Positions 8,581 to 18,076 are shown, numbered from the stretch's first letter. The stretch: DNA of 54,145 nucleotides from Pseudobdellovibrionaceae bacterium (GCA_020635085.1 JACKAL010000009.1:1-54145); one strand, 5' to 3'. The notes: generated from the letters alone by a model not told the origin. Numbers and translations are program-made.

Positions 8581-9747
8581 ATGAGCGTTCGCGTCTATAA
8601 ATTCGGTGGAGCTAGTCTCTCAGATATCGAAAAAATAAAATATGTAGCTCAATATTTAAAAAAAGAACAAAAGACTCACTCTTTGCCTATTATTGTGGTT
8701 GTAAGTGCCATGGGAAAGACCACTGATGAATTTATTGGTCTAGCTCAATCTGTGGCTGTAAAACCCAAGCGACGCGAGCTCGACATGCTTCTCACCTCGG
8801 GAGAAAGAATCTCTATGGCTCTTTTGAGCCTTGCTCTAAATGACCTCGGAGTCTCCGCAATATCTTTGACCGGGAGTCAGGCCGGTATTATCACCGATAG
8901 TTCTCATGGCAATGCCCGTATACGTGCGACCCGCCCCATTCGTCTAGAGGCCCATCTTCAAAAAGGCGAAGTGGTGGTGCTCGCAGGATTTCAGGGCGTC
9001 TCGGAACAGGAAAAAGAAGTCACGACTTTAGGCCGTGGCGGGTCCGATACCACAGCTGTGGCCATGGCGGCTCATTTTAAAAGTTCGATCTGTGATTTTA
9101 AAAAAGATGTGGGTGGGGTGTTTTCAGCTGATCCTAAAATTGTTCCTCACGCCAAACATTTACCGCAACTCCATTTTCGTCACCTTATGGACATGACCTT
9201 TTGGGGAGGCAAAGTTCTGCACTACCGTGCAGCGGAGCTCGCAGGAGCTTTGCACATACCCTTACGTCTTTCCCACTTTATGCGCCCTGTAGAACAAACA
9301 ATCGTTTCTGGAGAAAATCCTATGATGGAAGAGCAAAGAATTTTATCAATTAATAGTCATAAAAATGTTCACCGGGTGTTTTTTGCGAAAGTGTCTCAAG
9401 AAGAAATCTTAGAACAGCTTTTTCAACATTTAAAAGAAAAAGAGGTGCCGTTTCCCCAAATACTCGCTTCTCATTCCACAGAGGTCGGAACTCGTTTACT
9501 CCTCACAGGCGAAGGCCAAGCCGCTGATTATCAAACCCTCGGCTCCCATCGCTTTGAGCAGCTGGCAAGCGTGACTCTCACTTGCCACGGTTCGGTCAAT
9601 TCCGATTTACTTCCACAGATTTTGAAACACCTCAATGGTACCAACATAAAAATATGGGAAGTCTTGCAAGACAGCACCAACCTCACCTTGGTGGTAGATC
9701 GAGAAAATCGCGAAAAAGCGATCCAGGTTTTACACACGCTTATTTAG
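8581..9747 (+). CDS. lysC: aspartate kinase
   Basis: A 388-residue enzyme that phosphorylates L-aspartate in the first step of lysine, threonine, methionine and diaminopimelate synthesis. The N-terminus (VYKFGGASLSD) has the kinase KFGG motif. VVSAMGKTTDEF, the central GRGGSDTTAVAMA and VGGVFSADPKIVP follow the family, with the usual YTDVDG replaced by FKKDVGG. The C-terminal ~130 residues fit regulatory ACT domains. The start at 8581 gives the normal family N-terminus; the reading frame is open 249 nt further upstream but that part is not protein-like. AGGATA lies 11 nt upstream. No recognisable lysine riboswitch precedes it. Confidence 0.9.
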   Translation: MSVRVYKFGGASLSDIEKIKYVAQYLKKEQKTHSLPIIVVVSAMGKTTDEFIGLAQSVAVKPKRRELDMLLTSGERISMALLSLALNDLGVSAISLTGSQAGIITDSSHGNARIRATRPIRLEAHLQKGEVVVLAGFQGVSEQEKEVTTLGRGGSDTTAVAMAAHFKSSICDFKKDVGGVFSADPKIVPHAKHLPQLHFRHLMDMTFWGGKVLHYRAAELAGALHIPLRLSHFMRPVEQTIVSGENPMMEEQRILSINSHKNVHRVFFAKVSQEEILEQLFQHLKEKEVPFPQILASHSTEVGTRLLLTGEGQAADYQTLGSHRFEQLASVTLTCHGSVNSDLLPQILKHLNGTNIKIWEVLQDSTNLTLVVDRENREKAIQVLHTLI

Positions 9748-9784
9748 GGCGTGTCCTCATTTGCATGGACGTAACAATCAAACA

Positions 9785-9817
9785 AAAATAAAAAAGCCCG
9801 CTTGGGAAAGCAGGCTT
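9785..9817 (-). terminator. intrinsic terminator downstream of recA
   Basis: Arms 9794-9803 and 9808-9817 pair with one mismatch. On the minus strand they are followed by TTTTTTATTTTTG, a strong T-run. This is the second hairpin after recA, following the one at 9851-9880. On the plus strand there is no T-run, so it serves recA better than lysC. Confidence 0.8.
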
Positions 9818-9850
9818 CGGAAGTGTTTTACATAAAATAACCTGAACGAT

Positions 9851-9880
9851 CGCAAAAAGGTATCAACGTACCTTTTTGTG
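9851..9880 (-). repeat. GGTACGTTGATACC hairpin, copy 2
   Basis: A perfect 10-bp stem (9853-9862 with 9869-9878) encloses the loop CGTTGA (minus strand), immediately downstream of the recA stop. The minus-strand 3' arm ends in ACCTTTTTG. It has the same loop and stem core as the hairpin at 6583-6613. Confidence 0.75.
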
Positions 9881-9883
9881 GCT

Positions 9884-11023
9884 CTATTGGTTAACAGTAG
9901 GCTGGCGACCGCGAGCTTTTTTCGCCGCGGGAGACGTTATTTCCTCGGCATCGGCCTTAGAGTCTTCCAGCTCCTCTTTGGTAGGTGCTTCCGTAAGCTT
10001 TTCAGACGCTAAACCTTTAAGAGTATAAATTTTCTGACGAAGCTCTTCCATAATTTTTGGATTGTCTTTTAAAAATTGTTTAGAGTTATCGCGACCCTGC
10101 CCCATACGCTCGCCATTGTAGCTGTACCAAGCGCCCGACTTGTCGACCAATTCGAATTTCACCGCAAGATCTAAAACATCACCCTCAGCAGAAATACCTT
10201 CACCGTACATGATATCAAACTCCACTTTAGCAAACGGTGGTGCCATTTTATTTTTTACTACTTTCACTGCCGTACGGTTACCGATAGCTTCATCGCCACT
10301 CGTGATGGCACCAATACGACGAACATCTAAACGAACCGACGAGTAGAACTTAAGCGCATTGCCACCTGTGGTGGTTTCGGGGTTACCAAACATCACGCCG
10401 ATTTTCATGCGAATTTGGTTAATAAAAATAACAGTGCAATGGCTTTTATTGATCGCTGCGGTTAATTTACGAAGAGCTTGCGACATCAAGCGCGCTTGTA
10501 AACCCATATGACTATCGCCCATATCACCTTCGATTTCTGCTCGCGGAGTAAGGGCTGCAACGGAATCGACCACCAGCACATCAATCGCGCCAGAGCGCAC
10601 GAGGGTTTCGGTGATTTCCAGTGCTTGTTCACCTGTATCCGGCTGAGAGATAAGAAGATCTTCCGTGTTAACACCCAGCTTACGAGCGTAACTTACATCT
10701 AGTGCATGTTCTGCATCAACGAATGCGGCTACTCCACCCACTTTTTGCGCTTGGGCAATGGCCGATAACGCTAGCGTGGTTTTACCAGAGCTTTCTGGTC
10801 CATAGATTTCGATGATACGACCGCGAGGATAACCCCCGATTCCCAGTGCAAGATCGAGACTGAGAGAGCCTGTCGGAATCACAGGAATATTTTCGTAAAG
10901 ATTTTCTTTTGCACCCAAGCGCATGATGGAACCTTTACCAAACTGTTTCTCAATTGTTGTTACGGCTAAATCTAAAGCTTTGATTTTTTCAGCTTTATCC
11001 ACTTTTGTTTTATTTGCATCCAT
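9884..11023 (-). CDS. recA: recombinase RecA
   Basis: 379 residues, slightly longer than typical RecA because of an acidic/basic C-terminal tail. It forms filaments on single-stranded DNA, catalyses strand exchange and stimulates LexA cleavage. Walker A GPESSGKT is at ~75-82, followed by the MAW-like VDAEHALD, Walker B IDVLVVDSVAAL, the L1 GDSHMGLQARLMSQALRK region and L2 GNPETTTGGNALKFYSS. The start overlaps the last 14 nt of the upstream pncC, with its GGAGAG ribosome site inside that gene, so translation is probably coupled. No clear LexA-type palindrome is visible just upstream. Its own terminator follows. Confidence 0.98.
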   Translation of the reverse strand: MDANKTKVDKAEKIKALDLAVTTIEKQFGKGSIMRLGAKENLYENIPVIPTGSLSLDLALGIGGYPRGRIIEIYGPESSGKTTLALSAIAQAQKVGGVAAFVDAEHALDVSYARKLGVNTEDLLISQPDTGEQALEITETLVRSGAIDVLVVDSVAALTPRAEIEGDMGDSHMGLQARLMSQALRKLTAAINKSHCTVIFINQIRMKIGVMFGNPETTTGGNALKFYSSVRLDVRRIGAITSGDEAIGNRTAVKVVKNKMAPPFAKVEFDIMYGEGISAEGDVLDLAVKFELVDKSGAWYSYNGERMGQGRDNSKQFLKDNPKIMEELRQKIYTLKGLASEKLTEAPTKEELEDSKADAEEITSPAAKKARGRQPTVNQ

Positions 11024-11549
11024 GATCTCTCCTTAATTGTAATTGTGAATTGAGGGCGCGCCCCAATAAATCTATTGCAAACGCGACGGCTTTGTCCTGG
11101 ACTTGCGCACGATCACCGTCGAATCGTTGTCGCTCCCATTGTTCAATACCTGGGCCAACAATGGCGAAGAACACCGTACCCACAGGTTTGTCGTTTGATC
11201 CTCCAGTCGGACCCGCTATTCCGGTCACGCTCAGTGTCCATGTCGCGTTGGAAATCGACTGAACACCTCGTGCCATCTCTAAAGCTGTGGGTGCGCTCAC
11301 GGCCCCCAAACTCATGATAGTGGCGGAATTAACGTCTAACACAGTCTCCTTCATTGCGTTGGAATACGCAACAACGGATCCCCGAAAAACACGCGATACA
11401 CCGGAGATGTTTACAAATGCAGCACTGAGTTTTCCACCCGTGCAACTCTCAGCAAACGCCAGCGTTTGTCTTCTTTCTTCTAAGGTTTTGACAATGTCAT
11501 CAATTATAGCCACTTGAACCAATAAACTATGATTTGCAAACAGAGACAA
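11010..11549 (-). CDS. pncC: nicotinamide-nucleotide amidase, CinA C-terminal domain protein
   Basis: Up to 179 residues corresponding to the stand-alone CinA C-terminal domain (PncC/YgaD), which deamidates NMN in NAD recycling. Family motifs are LAFAESCTGGKLSAAFVN with the catalytic-type serine, FRGSVVAYSNAMKE, and SVTGIAGPTGGSNDKPVGTVFFA. The N-terminal molybdopterin-binding-like CinA domain is absent. The upstream pgpA overlaps its start. An alternative GTG at 11513 would leave a 10-nt overlap and begin VAIIDDIVKTL. Neither start has a good ribosome site, so the true N-terminus is uncertain. Confidence 0.9.
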   Translation of the reverse strand: MSLFANHSLLVQVAIIDDIVKTLEERRQTLAFAESCTGGKLSAAFVNISGVSRVFRGSVVAYSNAMKETVLDVNSATIMSLGAVSAPTALEMARGVQSISNATWTLSVTGIAGPTGGSNDKPVGTVFFAIVGPGIEQWERQRFDGDRAQVQDKAVAFAIDLLGRALNSQLQLRRDHGCK

Positions 11550-11962
11550 CTCATGGCGCCGGCAATCACATCATCCATTAATGTTCCCAATGAATGACGC
11601 ACATTACGATCCACCCAACCTATAGGAAATGGTTTGAGAATATCGAAAAAACGAAAAATAAGAAATCCTGCAATCAAAATGGGCAGAGTGAGAGGTAAAA
11701 AAACAAATGTAAAAAAAATGCCCGAAACTTCATCAATCACAACTTGTGGCTCGTCATGGGTGTGGGCGTACATTTCGTAATGCCAAATAACGAACCAACT
11801 TATAAAAAAAATAAGCAGCGCCAGAAGAAACGAATTACCTAACAGAGAGACAAGGCCAACACCAAGAGCGCTTCCCCAGGTACCGGGCATAAATGGGATG
11901 TAGCCCGTACCTAGACCTTTCGCCATAAATTCAGAAATTCGATAGAGTATTGGCTTTGCCAT
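11504..11962 (-). CDS. pgpA: phosphatidylglycerophosphatase A
   Basis: A 152-residue inner-membrane enzyme that dephosphorylates phosphatidylglycerophosphate to phosphatidylglycerol. Diagnostic segments are GLGTGYIPFMPGTWGSALG, DEPQVVIDEVSG, FLIFRFFDILKPFPIGWVD and GTLMDDVIAGA, between three to four hydrophobic helices. AAAGGATA precedes the ATG. It is the first gene of the pgpA-pncC-recA unit, whose overlapping reading frames suggest a single transcript. It is divergent from pilT. Confidence 0.93.
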   Translation of the reverse strand: MAKPILYRISEFMAKGLGTGYIPFMPGTWGSALGVGLVSLLGNSFLLALLIFFISWFVIWHYEMYAHTHDEPQVVIDEVSGIFFTFVFLPLTLPILIAGFLIFRFFDILKPFPIGWVDRNVRHSLGTLMDDVIAGAMSCLCLQIIVYWFKWL

Positions 11963-12158
11963 AAATATCCTTTGCTATTTCTCGACACTGCGCTGAGATT
12001 GCTTTTTTTTCAACCGTGAGCATCCCAATTATCTGCGTCATGCGCCATGGACCCTCTCATATGCACATCCATCGCACATGATGGGCCCTATTCTTAGATA
12101 CGCTCTGACAAAAAATTTGGTGTCTTTAGGTAGAAGTCTCGCCATAATAAAAGAGTAC

Positions 12159-13343
12159 ATGGAACTTAATGATATTTTAAAACAAGCAGCAGAACTCGGT
12201 GCAAGCGATATTCATTTAAAAGTGGGATTGGTCCCTGTCGTGCGCAAATTTGGTATGTTGCGCCCATTAAATCCGCAAGCATCTCCTATCACTCCAGAAC
12301 AAATGGAAAAGATGGTGAAAACGGCACTCACTCCAGAAGAACTTCGCCGATTGGCAGAACACCTCGAGTTGGACAAGGGACTGGAAATCAAAGGTGTCGC
12401 CCGTTACCGTGTAAACGTGTTCCGTCAACGGGGCACGACACGTTTTGTGATTCGTATTATTAATCAATCTATTCCCACTTTGGATGAATTAAATCTCCCG
12501 CAAACCGTAAAATTTATCTCGGAATTTGAACGTGGGTTAGTGCTCGTCACTGGCGTGACCGGAAGCGGTAAGTCGACGACTCTCGCATCCATGATTAATT
12601 ATATCAACCAAACACGTAATCTACATATTATTACCCTTGAAGATCCCATCGAATATTTGATCAAAGACCGTAAAAGTATTGTCTCTCAACGCGAGTTGGG
12701 CCAAGACATGAAATCATTTGGCGACTCTCTACGTGCAACCCTGCGCCAAGATCCAGACGTCATTCTTTTAGGCGAAATGCGCGACCGTGAAACCATTGAA
12801 ACCGCCATGCTTGCAGCGGAAACAGGCCACCTTGTTTTCTCCACTCTCCACACCATGGACGCTCAAGAAACAATCAATCGTATTATTGCACAGTTTCCTC
12901 CTCACCAACATGAACAAGTGCGCCGTCAATTGGCCTCTGTTCTTCGTGCCGTAATTAGCCAACGTTTGCTGACACGCAAAGATGGTAAGGGCCTGATTCC
13001 CGCCACCGAAATTTTAGTGGTGAATCAGCGTATTCGCGAGATGATCGAAGACGCAGATAAGACAAATATGATCCATAACGCTCTTGAAACAAGTGCCAAA
13101 GAGTCTGGTATGCGCAGCTTTGATCAAAGTCTTTTACGACTTGTCACTAAAGGTTACATTGATGTGGAAGAGGCTTTAGCTAATTGTGCCAACAAAGACA
13201 ATTTCCAACTCAAACTCAAAGGGATCCAATCGGGCGTACAGTCCGACTGGAATGAGCACCTAGCAACCAACACCTCGATTAATGCCGAGTGGGATAAAGA
13301 CAATCCTAGATTAGAAGTGGATTTTAAAAAGACCCAATCATGA
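12159..13343 (+). CDS. pilT: type IV pilus retraction ATPase PilT
   Basis: A 394-residue hexameric ATPase that powers pilus disassembly at the inner membrane. The start MELNDILKQAAELGASDIHLKVG is the family N-terminus; the frame is open upstream to 12078 but that part is not conserved-looking. It has Walker A GVTGSGKST at ~133-141, an Asp box (ITLEDPIEYL), Walker B DPDVILLGEMRD, and a His box (GHLVFSTLHTMDA). The C-terminal RIREMIED corresponds to the AIRNLIRE motif specific to PilT. It overlaps recX by the ATGA arrangement. No other pilus gene is present in the window. Confidence 0.95.
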   Translation: MELNDILKQAAELGASDIHLKVGLVPVVRKFGMLRPLNPQASPITPEQMEKMVKTALTPEELRRLAEHLELDKGLEIKGVARYRVNVFRQRGTTRFVIRIINQSIPTLDELNLPQTVKFISEFERGLVLVTGVTGSGKSTTLASMINYINQTRNLHIITLEDPIEYLIKDRKSIVSQRELGQDMKSFGDSLRATLRQDPDVILLGEMRDRETIETAMLAAETGHLVFSTLHTMDAQETINRIIAQFPPHQHEQVRRQLASVLRAVISQRLLTRKDGKGLIPATEILVVNQRIREMIEDADKTNMIHNALETSAKESGMRSFDQSLLRLVTKGYIDVEEALANCANKDNFQLKLKGIQSGVQSDWNEHLATNTSINAEWDKDNPRLEVDFKKTQS

Positions 13344-13771
13344 AAAAAAAATCAGCGCGCGAAAAAACCATGGACTATCTCGCCATGCGTGATCACTCGC
13401 GTGATGAACTATTAAAAAAACTTAAAAAACACGATTACACTCCTGAAGAAATCCAAATCGCACTGGATTCTGTGGAAGAGTCCGGTTGGCTTCTCTCTGG
13501 TGAAGCTTTAGCGGAGAAAGTCAGCGAAAGTTTACACCGTAAAAAGAAAAGCCATTTATATATCGTTCAGTACTTAAAGGCCAAGGGTTTGCCTCCGGTG
13601 GCTCGCGACTCAGAGCGCGAGTACGACAAAGCGCAGATTTTACTAAAAAGTCACTTTTCGAAATTGTCAAAATCCTCCGATACAGATACAAAACAAGTGA
13701 TTCGGTTTTTAAAAAACCGTGGATTTGATGGCGAAACCATTGCTAAAATTTGCAAACGTAAAAATGACTAG
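13340..13771 (+). CDS. recX: regulatory protein RecX
   Basis: A 143-residue, very basic protein built of short three-helix repeats: AMRDHSRDELLKKLKKHDY, VEESGWLLSGEALAEKVSES, and the C-terminal IRFLKNRGFDGETIAKIC. RecX binds RecA filaments and limits their extension. It starts inside the pilT stop (ATGA overlap) and is followed 45 nt later by alaS. recA-recX-alaS is a common order; here recX is separated from recA and lies on the opposite strand. Confidence rests on the repeat pattern and position. Confidence 0.85.
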   Translation: MKKKSAREKTMDYLAMRDHSRDELLKKLKKHDYTPEEIQIALDSVEESGWLLSGEALAEKVSESLHRKKKSHLYIVQYLKAKGLPPVARDSEREYDKAQILLKSHFSKLSKSSDTDTKQVIRFLKNRGFDGETIAKICKRKND

Positions 13772-13816
13772 GGTGTATCTCATTTTCATTTAAACGGCGT
13801 CTTAAAAAGGACACAT

Positions 13817-16489
13817 ATGACACATTCAGAACTGCGTAAGGCCTTTATCTCCCACTTCACCGCCCTCAACCACAAGCAAGTGGTGAGCTCAAGCCTCATT
13901 CCCCACAATGACCCGACGTTACTTTTTACCAATGCCGGCATGAACCAATTTAAAAACGCGTTCTTAGGTTCCGAGACTCTCGATTACCAACGAGCTGTCA
14001 CCATTCAAAAATGTGTGCGCGCGGGCGGCAAACATAACGACCTAGAAAACGTCGGCTACACCACCCGCCACCATACATTTTTTGAAATGATGGGCAATTT
14101 TTCTTTCGGTGATTATTTTAAAAAAGAAGCCATTCACTACGCGTGGGATCTTCTCACCAACAAATTATCTATCCCCAAGGACAAACTCTACGTCACGGTT
14201 TTCGAAACGGATGATGAGGCCGCCGATATTTGGCACAAGCAAGAAGGGGTACCGAAGGACCGCATTTTTCGCATGGGCGAAAAAGACAACTTCTGGCGCA
14301 TGGGTGAAACGGGCCCGTGCGGTCCTTGTTCGGAAATTTATTATGATCATGGACCTGCTGCGAGCAAAAAGAAGAACTCCCGCTTTGGTGAAGACGACGA
14401 TCGCTATGTGGAAATCTGGAATCTGGTATTTATGCAATACTTCGAAGATGCCAATGGCTTAACCCCTCTACCAAAACCGTCCGTGGACACGGGTGCAGGT
14501 CTTGAGCGCGTCGCCGCTGTTTTGCAAGGTAAAGTCGATAATTATCAAACAGATCTCTTTGAGCCCATCATTCGCAAAGCGTGCGAATTTGCTAAATCTG
14601 ATTTTTCTCAGTGGTACACCTCACCTCTCAATGCTGCTTTTAAAGTAGTCTCTGATCATGCGCGTGCCGCTTGCTTTCTCATGGCCGATGGCATTCTTCC
14701 CAGTAACGAAGGTCGCGGCTATGTTTTACGCCGTATTCTTCGCCGTGCGATTCGCTATGCACAAAAAATTTCGACCAACGAAAACACCTTTCGCGATATT
14801 TGTGCGGTTGTGATTCACGAGATGAGTTCTTTTTATCCAGAGCTAGAATCGAATAAAAATCAAATTCTTACAAGTGTAGCACAAGAAACACAAAAATTTC
14901 TTTCCACATTAAGTCAGGGCACAAGCATTTTAGAAAATTATTTACACGATCTTAAAAAACAAAATAAAACGCAAGTCGACGGCAAAATGGCCTTTAAGCT
15001 GTATGATACCTTTGGTTTCCCTATTGACCTCACTCAACTGATCGCTCGCGAACAAAACGTACAAGTCAATTTAAACGATTTTGAAAAAGAAATGACCAAT
15101 GCGCGACAAAAAGCCAAGCAAGCGCGCAAATCTCATATGGTCTCGGCTAATGATCAACATCTCATGCAATGGTCACAAAATATTTTTAAAACGAAAGGGG
15201 CCACTCACTTTATCGGCTACAGCTCTCTCTCGAGCGTGCAAGTCAAACCTCTGAGCCTAAGCACTGGCGATAAAGAAGTAAATGAGCTCGCTGAGGGAGC
15301 GGTTGGCTTCGCCATTTTTAATGAGTCTCCTTTTTATGCTGAGGGCGGCGGTCAAGTGGGCGACCACGGCGAAATCACCGACGGCCAAACCGTTATCGAA
15401 GTATTTGATTGTAGCAAAATGAACGACATTCATATTCACCATGTGCAAGTGAAGAGCGGCCATCTTAAATTAGATAACACCTACAACGTAAACGTATCGT
15501 CATGGCAACGTCATGCAACAGCCAAAAATCACTCGGCCACCCACCTTTTACATGCGGCCTTAAAACACGTGCTCGGCGATCATGTGGGCCAGGCGGGCTC
15601 TTTGGTGAGCGATCAAAAACTGCGTTTTGATTTCTCTCACCCCAAAGCTCTTAACAGCGAAGAGCTTGCGAGCATTGAACTTCTCGTCAATGAACAAGTG
15701 GCAAAAGCTCTACCAATAACCGCAGACGTGCTACCCTACAAAGAAGCCCTTAAGAAAGGAGCGGTGGCAATGTTCGGCGAAAAGTACGGTGATGAGGTTC
15801 GCGTGTTGTCGATGGGATCTTTTTCCAAAGAACTCTGTGGTGGAACACATATTCAAAACACCGCCGAGATCGGCACGTTTAAAATTGTAAGCGAATCCTC
15901 CGTGAGCGCTGGCGTTCGCCGTATCGAGGGGATAACCGGTCTTACCGCGTATCAGTATTTTAATAAAAACACCCAAGAAAACACCATGGCCCGTCGTTTC
16001 TTAAGTCTTCCCACACAATGGGAAAGTTACCTCCAAGAAAACACCACGGACGTGATGTCTGTACTGGAATCCCAACAAAAAGATATGCAGGAGCTACGTA
16101 AACAACTACAAGCAGCTAAAAGTTCCTCTGTGGATGTCGACGGACTCTTAAGCCAGGCGCAAACTATAACGACAGCAAATGGTGAACTCAAAGTGCTTGT
16201 ACAGGAAATCGCTATTGATGATCGCAAAGTTTTAAGTGAATTGGTGGATAAACTGCGCGACCGCTCACAAAATCTAATTGTGCTTCTTGTCGGTAGCGGA
16301 ACAAATGATAAGCCGTTTCTTGCCGCCTGCAATAAAAACCTAAAGCATGTACACTGTGGCCATGTGGCGAAAGCGCTCACCGAAAAATTTGGCGGTAAAG
16401 GCGGCGGCAGACCCGATTATGCGCAAGGCTCCTTGGAGAAATTCAATGTAGAGGAGTCCATGCCGCTTATAAAGTCTTTGTTAGTGTAG
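13817..16489 (+). CDS. alaS: alanyl-tRNA synthetase
   Basis: A full-length 890-residue enzyme charging tRNA-Ala. The N-terminal class II catalytic core shows SSSLIPHNDPTLLFTNAGMN, HHTFFEMMGNFSFGDYF and SVDTGAGLERVAAVLQG. The editing domain has the zinc-binding HSATHLLHAAL (near residue 571) and CGGTH (near 674). A C-terminal C-Ala domain ends with GGKGGGRPDYAQG. AAAAAGGACACAT precedes the ATG. No terminator is obvious between it and the convergent gene ending at 16587. Confidence 0.98.
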   Translation: MTHSELRKAFISHFTALNHKQVVSSSLIPHNDPTLLFTNAGMNQFKNAFLGSETLDYQRAVTIQKCVRAGGKHNDLENVGYTTRHHTFFEMMGNFSFGDYFKKEAIHYAWDLLTNKLSIPKDKLYVTVFETDDEAADIWHKQEGVPKDRIFRMGEKDNFWRMGETGPCGPCSEIYYDHGPAASKKKNSRFGEDDDRYVEIWNLVFMQYFEDANGLTPLPKPSVDTGAGLERVAAVLQGKVDNYQTDLFEPIIRKACEFAKSDFSQWYTSPLNAAFKVVSDHARAACFLMADGILPSNEGRGYVLRRILRRAIRYAQKISTNENTFRDICAVVIHEMSSFYPELESNKNQILTSVAQETQKFLSTLSQGTSILENYLHDLKKQNKTQVDGKMAFKLYDTFGFPIDLTQLIAREQNVQVNLNDFEKEMTNARQKAKQARKSHMVSANDQHLMQWSQNIFKTKGATHFIGYSSLSSVQVKPLSLSTGDKEVNELAEGAVGFAIFNESPFYAEGGGQVGDHGEITDGQTVIEVFDCSKMNDIHIHHVQVKSGHLKLDNTYNVNVSSWQRHATAKNHSATHLLHAALKHVLGDHVGQAGSLVSDQKLRFDFSHPKALNSEELASIELLVNEQVAKALPITADVLPYKEALKKGAVAMFGEKYGDEVRVLSMGSFSKELCGGTHIQNTAEIGTFKIVSESSVSAGVRRIEGITGLTAYQYFNKNTQENTMARRFLSLPTQWESYLQENTTDVMSVLESQQKDMQELRKQLQAAKSSSVDVDGLLSQAQTITTANGELKVLVQEIAIDDRKVLSELVDKLRDRSQNLIVLLVGSGTNDKPFLAACNKNLKHVHCGHVAKALTEKFGGKGGGRPDYAQGSLEKFNVEESMPLIKSLLV

Positions 16490-16586
16490 ACAGATTTTTT
16501 AGACTACTGGGCTCACTCGATCCTAAAACACATTCGCATCCTGAGCACGACCATCCTCTTGATCATGCTCTCTGTTCTCATCCAAT

Positions 16587-17435
16587 CTAAAACGCAAAAC
16601 CCAATTTTGCTGCCAAACGATTGTTGCCAAACACATTGTTATATTCAAGGGAGGCCTTTAGCACTGTTAGATTAAACTGGCAGCCCACAATCCAACGTGC
16701 ACTGGACACGCTGGTTTTTTTGCTTTGACTGACATTATCAACGAAAAGCGAAAAGCTCGGGTCGACTGTAGCCGTACCATTGAGCTCTGATCGACTGGTG
16801 ACAAACCCGCCGCCAACATAGGGTTGCACAACAAGAAAATCCCAACCAAATAAAGCCTCCGCCCCCTGCATTGTATTTTTAAAACCTACATCGACATTGA
16901 TGTTACCTGACCCATTGTTCACGATCTGGGAAAAACCAATCTCGCTTTTTGAAAAATAGGTTTTAACTGCCAAATCAAAAGGAAGATTTTGCCAATACAA
17001 ATCGGTGATACTCCATTTCGCTGCGATACCTGTATGTTGTAAGTTTAAACTGCTCACATCTATTTTTGGTAAAAGATTGGTCTCAATCGTAATCCCATAG
17101 GGAACACTCACGGCTGCAAATAATACAGCGAACGGGGCATAGGGCATCTTAATTGTGGGATCTTGACGTTTCGAAATCGCCTCAATACCGGGAATGGCGG
17201 ATACACCACCAATCACCGCTGCCTCCACGCCAAACACTTTTCCTAAAGAGGTCGGCGGTGTGGCGGAAGTATGCACAAAGAGACTCGAAAATTCTTTCGC
17301 TATGGTTTTAAAATCCGCATCGCTGATATTATCAAATGAGGGATTATCTGCTGCGTAGACAAAAAAACTAAAGCCAATTGCGAAAATAAAAACAATGGCT
17401 CTTAAACATGTTCTTAATAAAGAATATTTTATCAT
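16587..17435 (-). CDS. outer-membrane beta-barrel-like protein
   Basis: 282 residues from the ATG at 17435, chosen because AAGGGAG precedes it and a signal peptide follows (LLRTCLRAIVFIFAIGFSFF). The body alternates short polar and hydrophobic segments, with a glycine-rich YVGGGF strand, and ends in phenylalanine (AAKLGFAF), typical of an outer-membrane barrel. Similarity to DUF6588-like proteins is possible but unproven. It is the last gene of the barrel operon, 29 nt after the preceding gene. Confidence 0.7.
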   Translation of the reverse strand: MIKYSLLRTCLRAIVFIFAIGFSFFVYAADNPSFDNISDADFKTIAKEFSSLFVHTSATPPTSLGKVFGVEAAVIGGVSAIPGIEAISKRQDPTIKMPYAPFAVLFAAVSVPYGITIETNLLPKIDVSSLNLQHTGIAAKWSITDLYWQNLPFDLAVKTYFSKSEIGFSQIVNNGSGNINVDVGFKNTMQGAEALFGWDFLVVQPYVGGGFVTSRSELNGTATVDPSFSLFVDNVSQSKKTSVSSARWIVGCQFNLTVLKASLEYNNVFGNNRLAAKLGFAF

Positions 17436-17464
17436 TGACCACTCCCTTGAAAGATAAAATTTAT

Positions 17465-18076
17465 TTAGCGCAAATCTGTTTGCCAACCTATGGACCACAC
17501 CGTGGTTTTCCACATTTGCTGGTGTACCACCGAAACCGAAAAGGAATTTCTTAAATTAAATCGTTGCACGTAAACACCACCAAGACCCGCTGAAAAAGAT
17601 TTGGCGTCGACACTAAATGGAGCCTCTACACGCCACATCACCTTACGATAAACAATGGGAAGTACTAGTCCCAACTCCGAACGAGCTGTTCCACGGTAAA
17701 GAATACCCGGAGTAAACGCCAGCGACAACCACGGTTGATCTTTCACTTCATCGGTTAAAGGGGAATCCGCCTTGCCTTTGGCAATTCCAAGACCTAAATC
17801 AAGACCATAGGTTCCTACCCAACGAATACCGTTTAGCGGTTGATGAAGGCTCGCGCCCAACTTAAACCCATGAAACTGCATACGCATCGTACTCGTTGTC
17901 GTCGACTTTGCATCCACCACTTCTTGCCAAATTTGATAAGAAGCATTGAGCTGATAAAAGTTCTTTTTGAGTGGATGGACACGCGTCTGAGTTTCCTGGG
18001 CATAACTCGGCGGAGCGATACTTAGGATAAATAAAAAAATAGTTTTATTGATAAACGCATAAATAGTTCTCAACAC
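17465..18076 (-). CDS. outer-membrane beta-barrel-like protein with a GTG start
   Basis: 203 residues from a GTG at 18076, placed 10 nt after the preceding stop with GAGGA as ribosome site (TTG at 18073 is the alternative). A signal peptide (TIFLFILSIAPPSYA) is followed by barrel-like strands such as WVGTYGLDLGLGIA, LGLVLPIVYRKVMW and FSAGLGGVYVQRF. No catalytic motif is present. It is the middle gene of three co-oriented outer-membrane genes, so a joint role with the heme-motif barrel upstream is likely. Confidence 0.7.
   Translation of the reverse strand: MLRTIYAFINKTIFLFILSIAPPSYAQETQTRVHPLKKNFYQLNASYQIWQEVVDAKSTTTSTMRMQFHGFKLGASLHQPLNGIRWVGTYGLDLGLGIAKGKADSPLTDEVKDQPWLSLAFTPGILYRGTARSELGLVLPIVYRKVMWRVEAPFSVDAKSFSAGLGGVYVQRFNLRNSFSVSVVHQQMWKTTVWSIGWQTDLR

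Noticed and set aside
11024..11060. LexA/SOS box near recA
   Set aside because: TTACAATTAA near the start resembles half of a TTAC-N3-GTAA site but the second half does not match.
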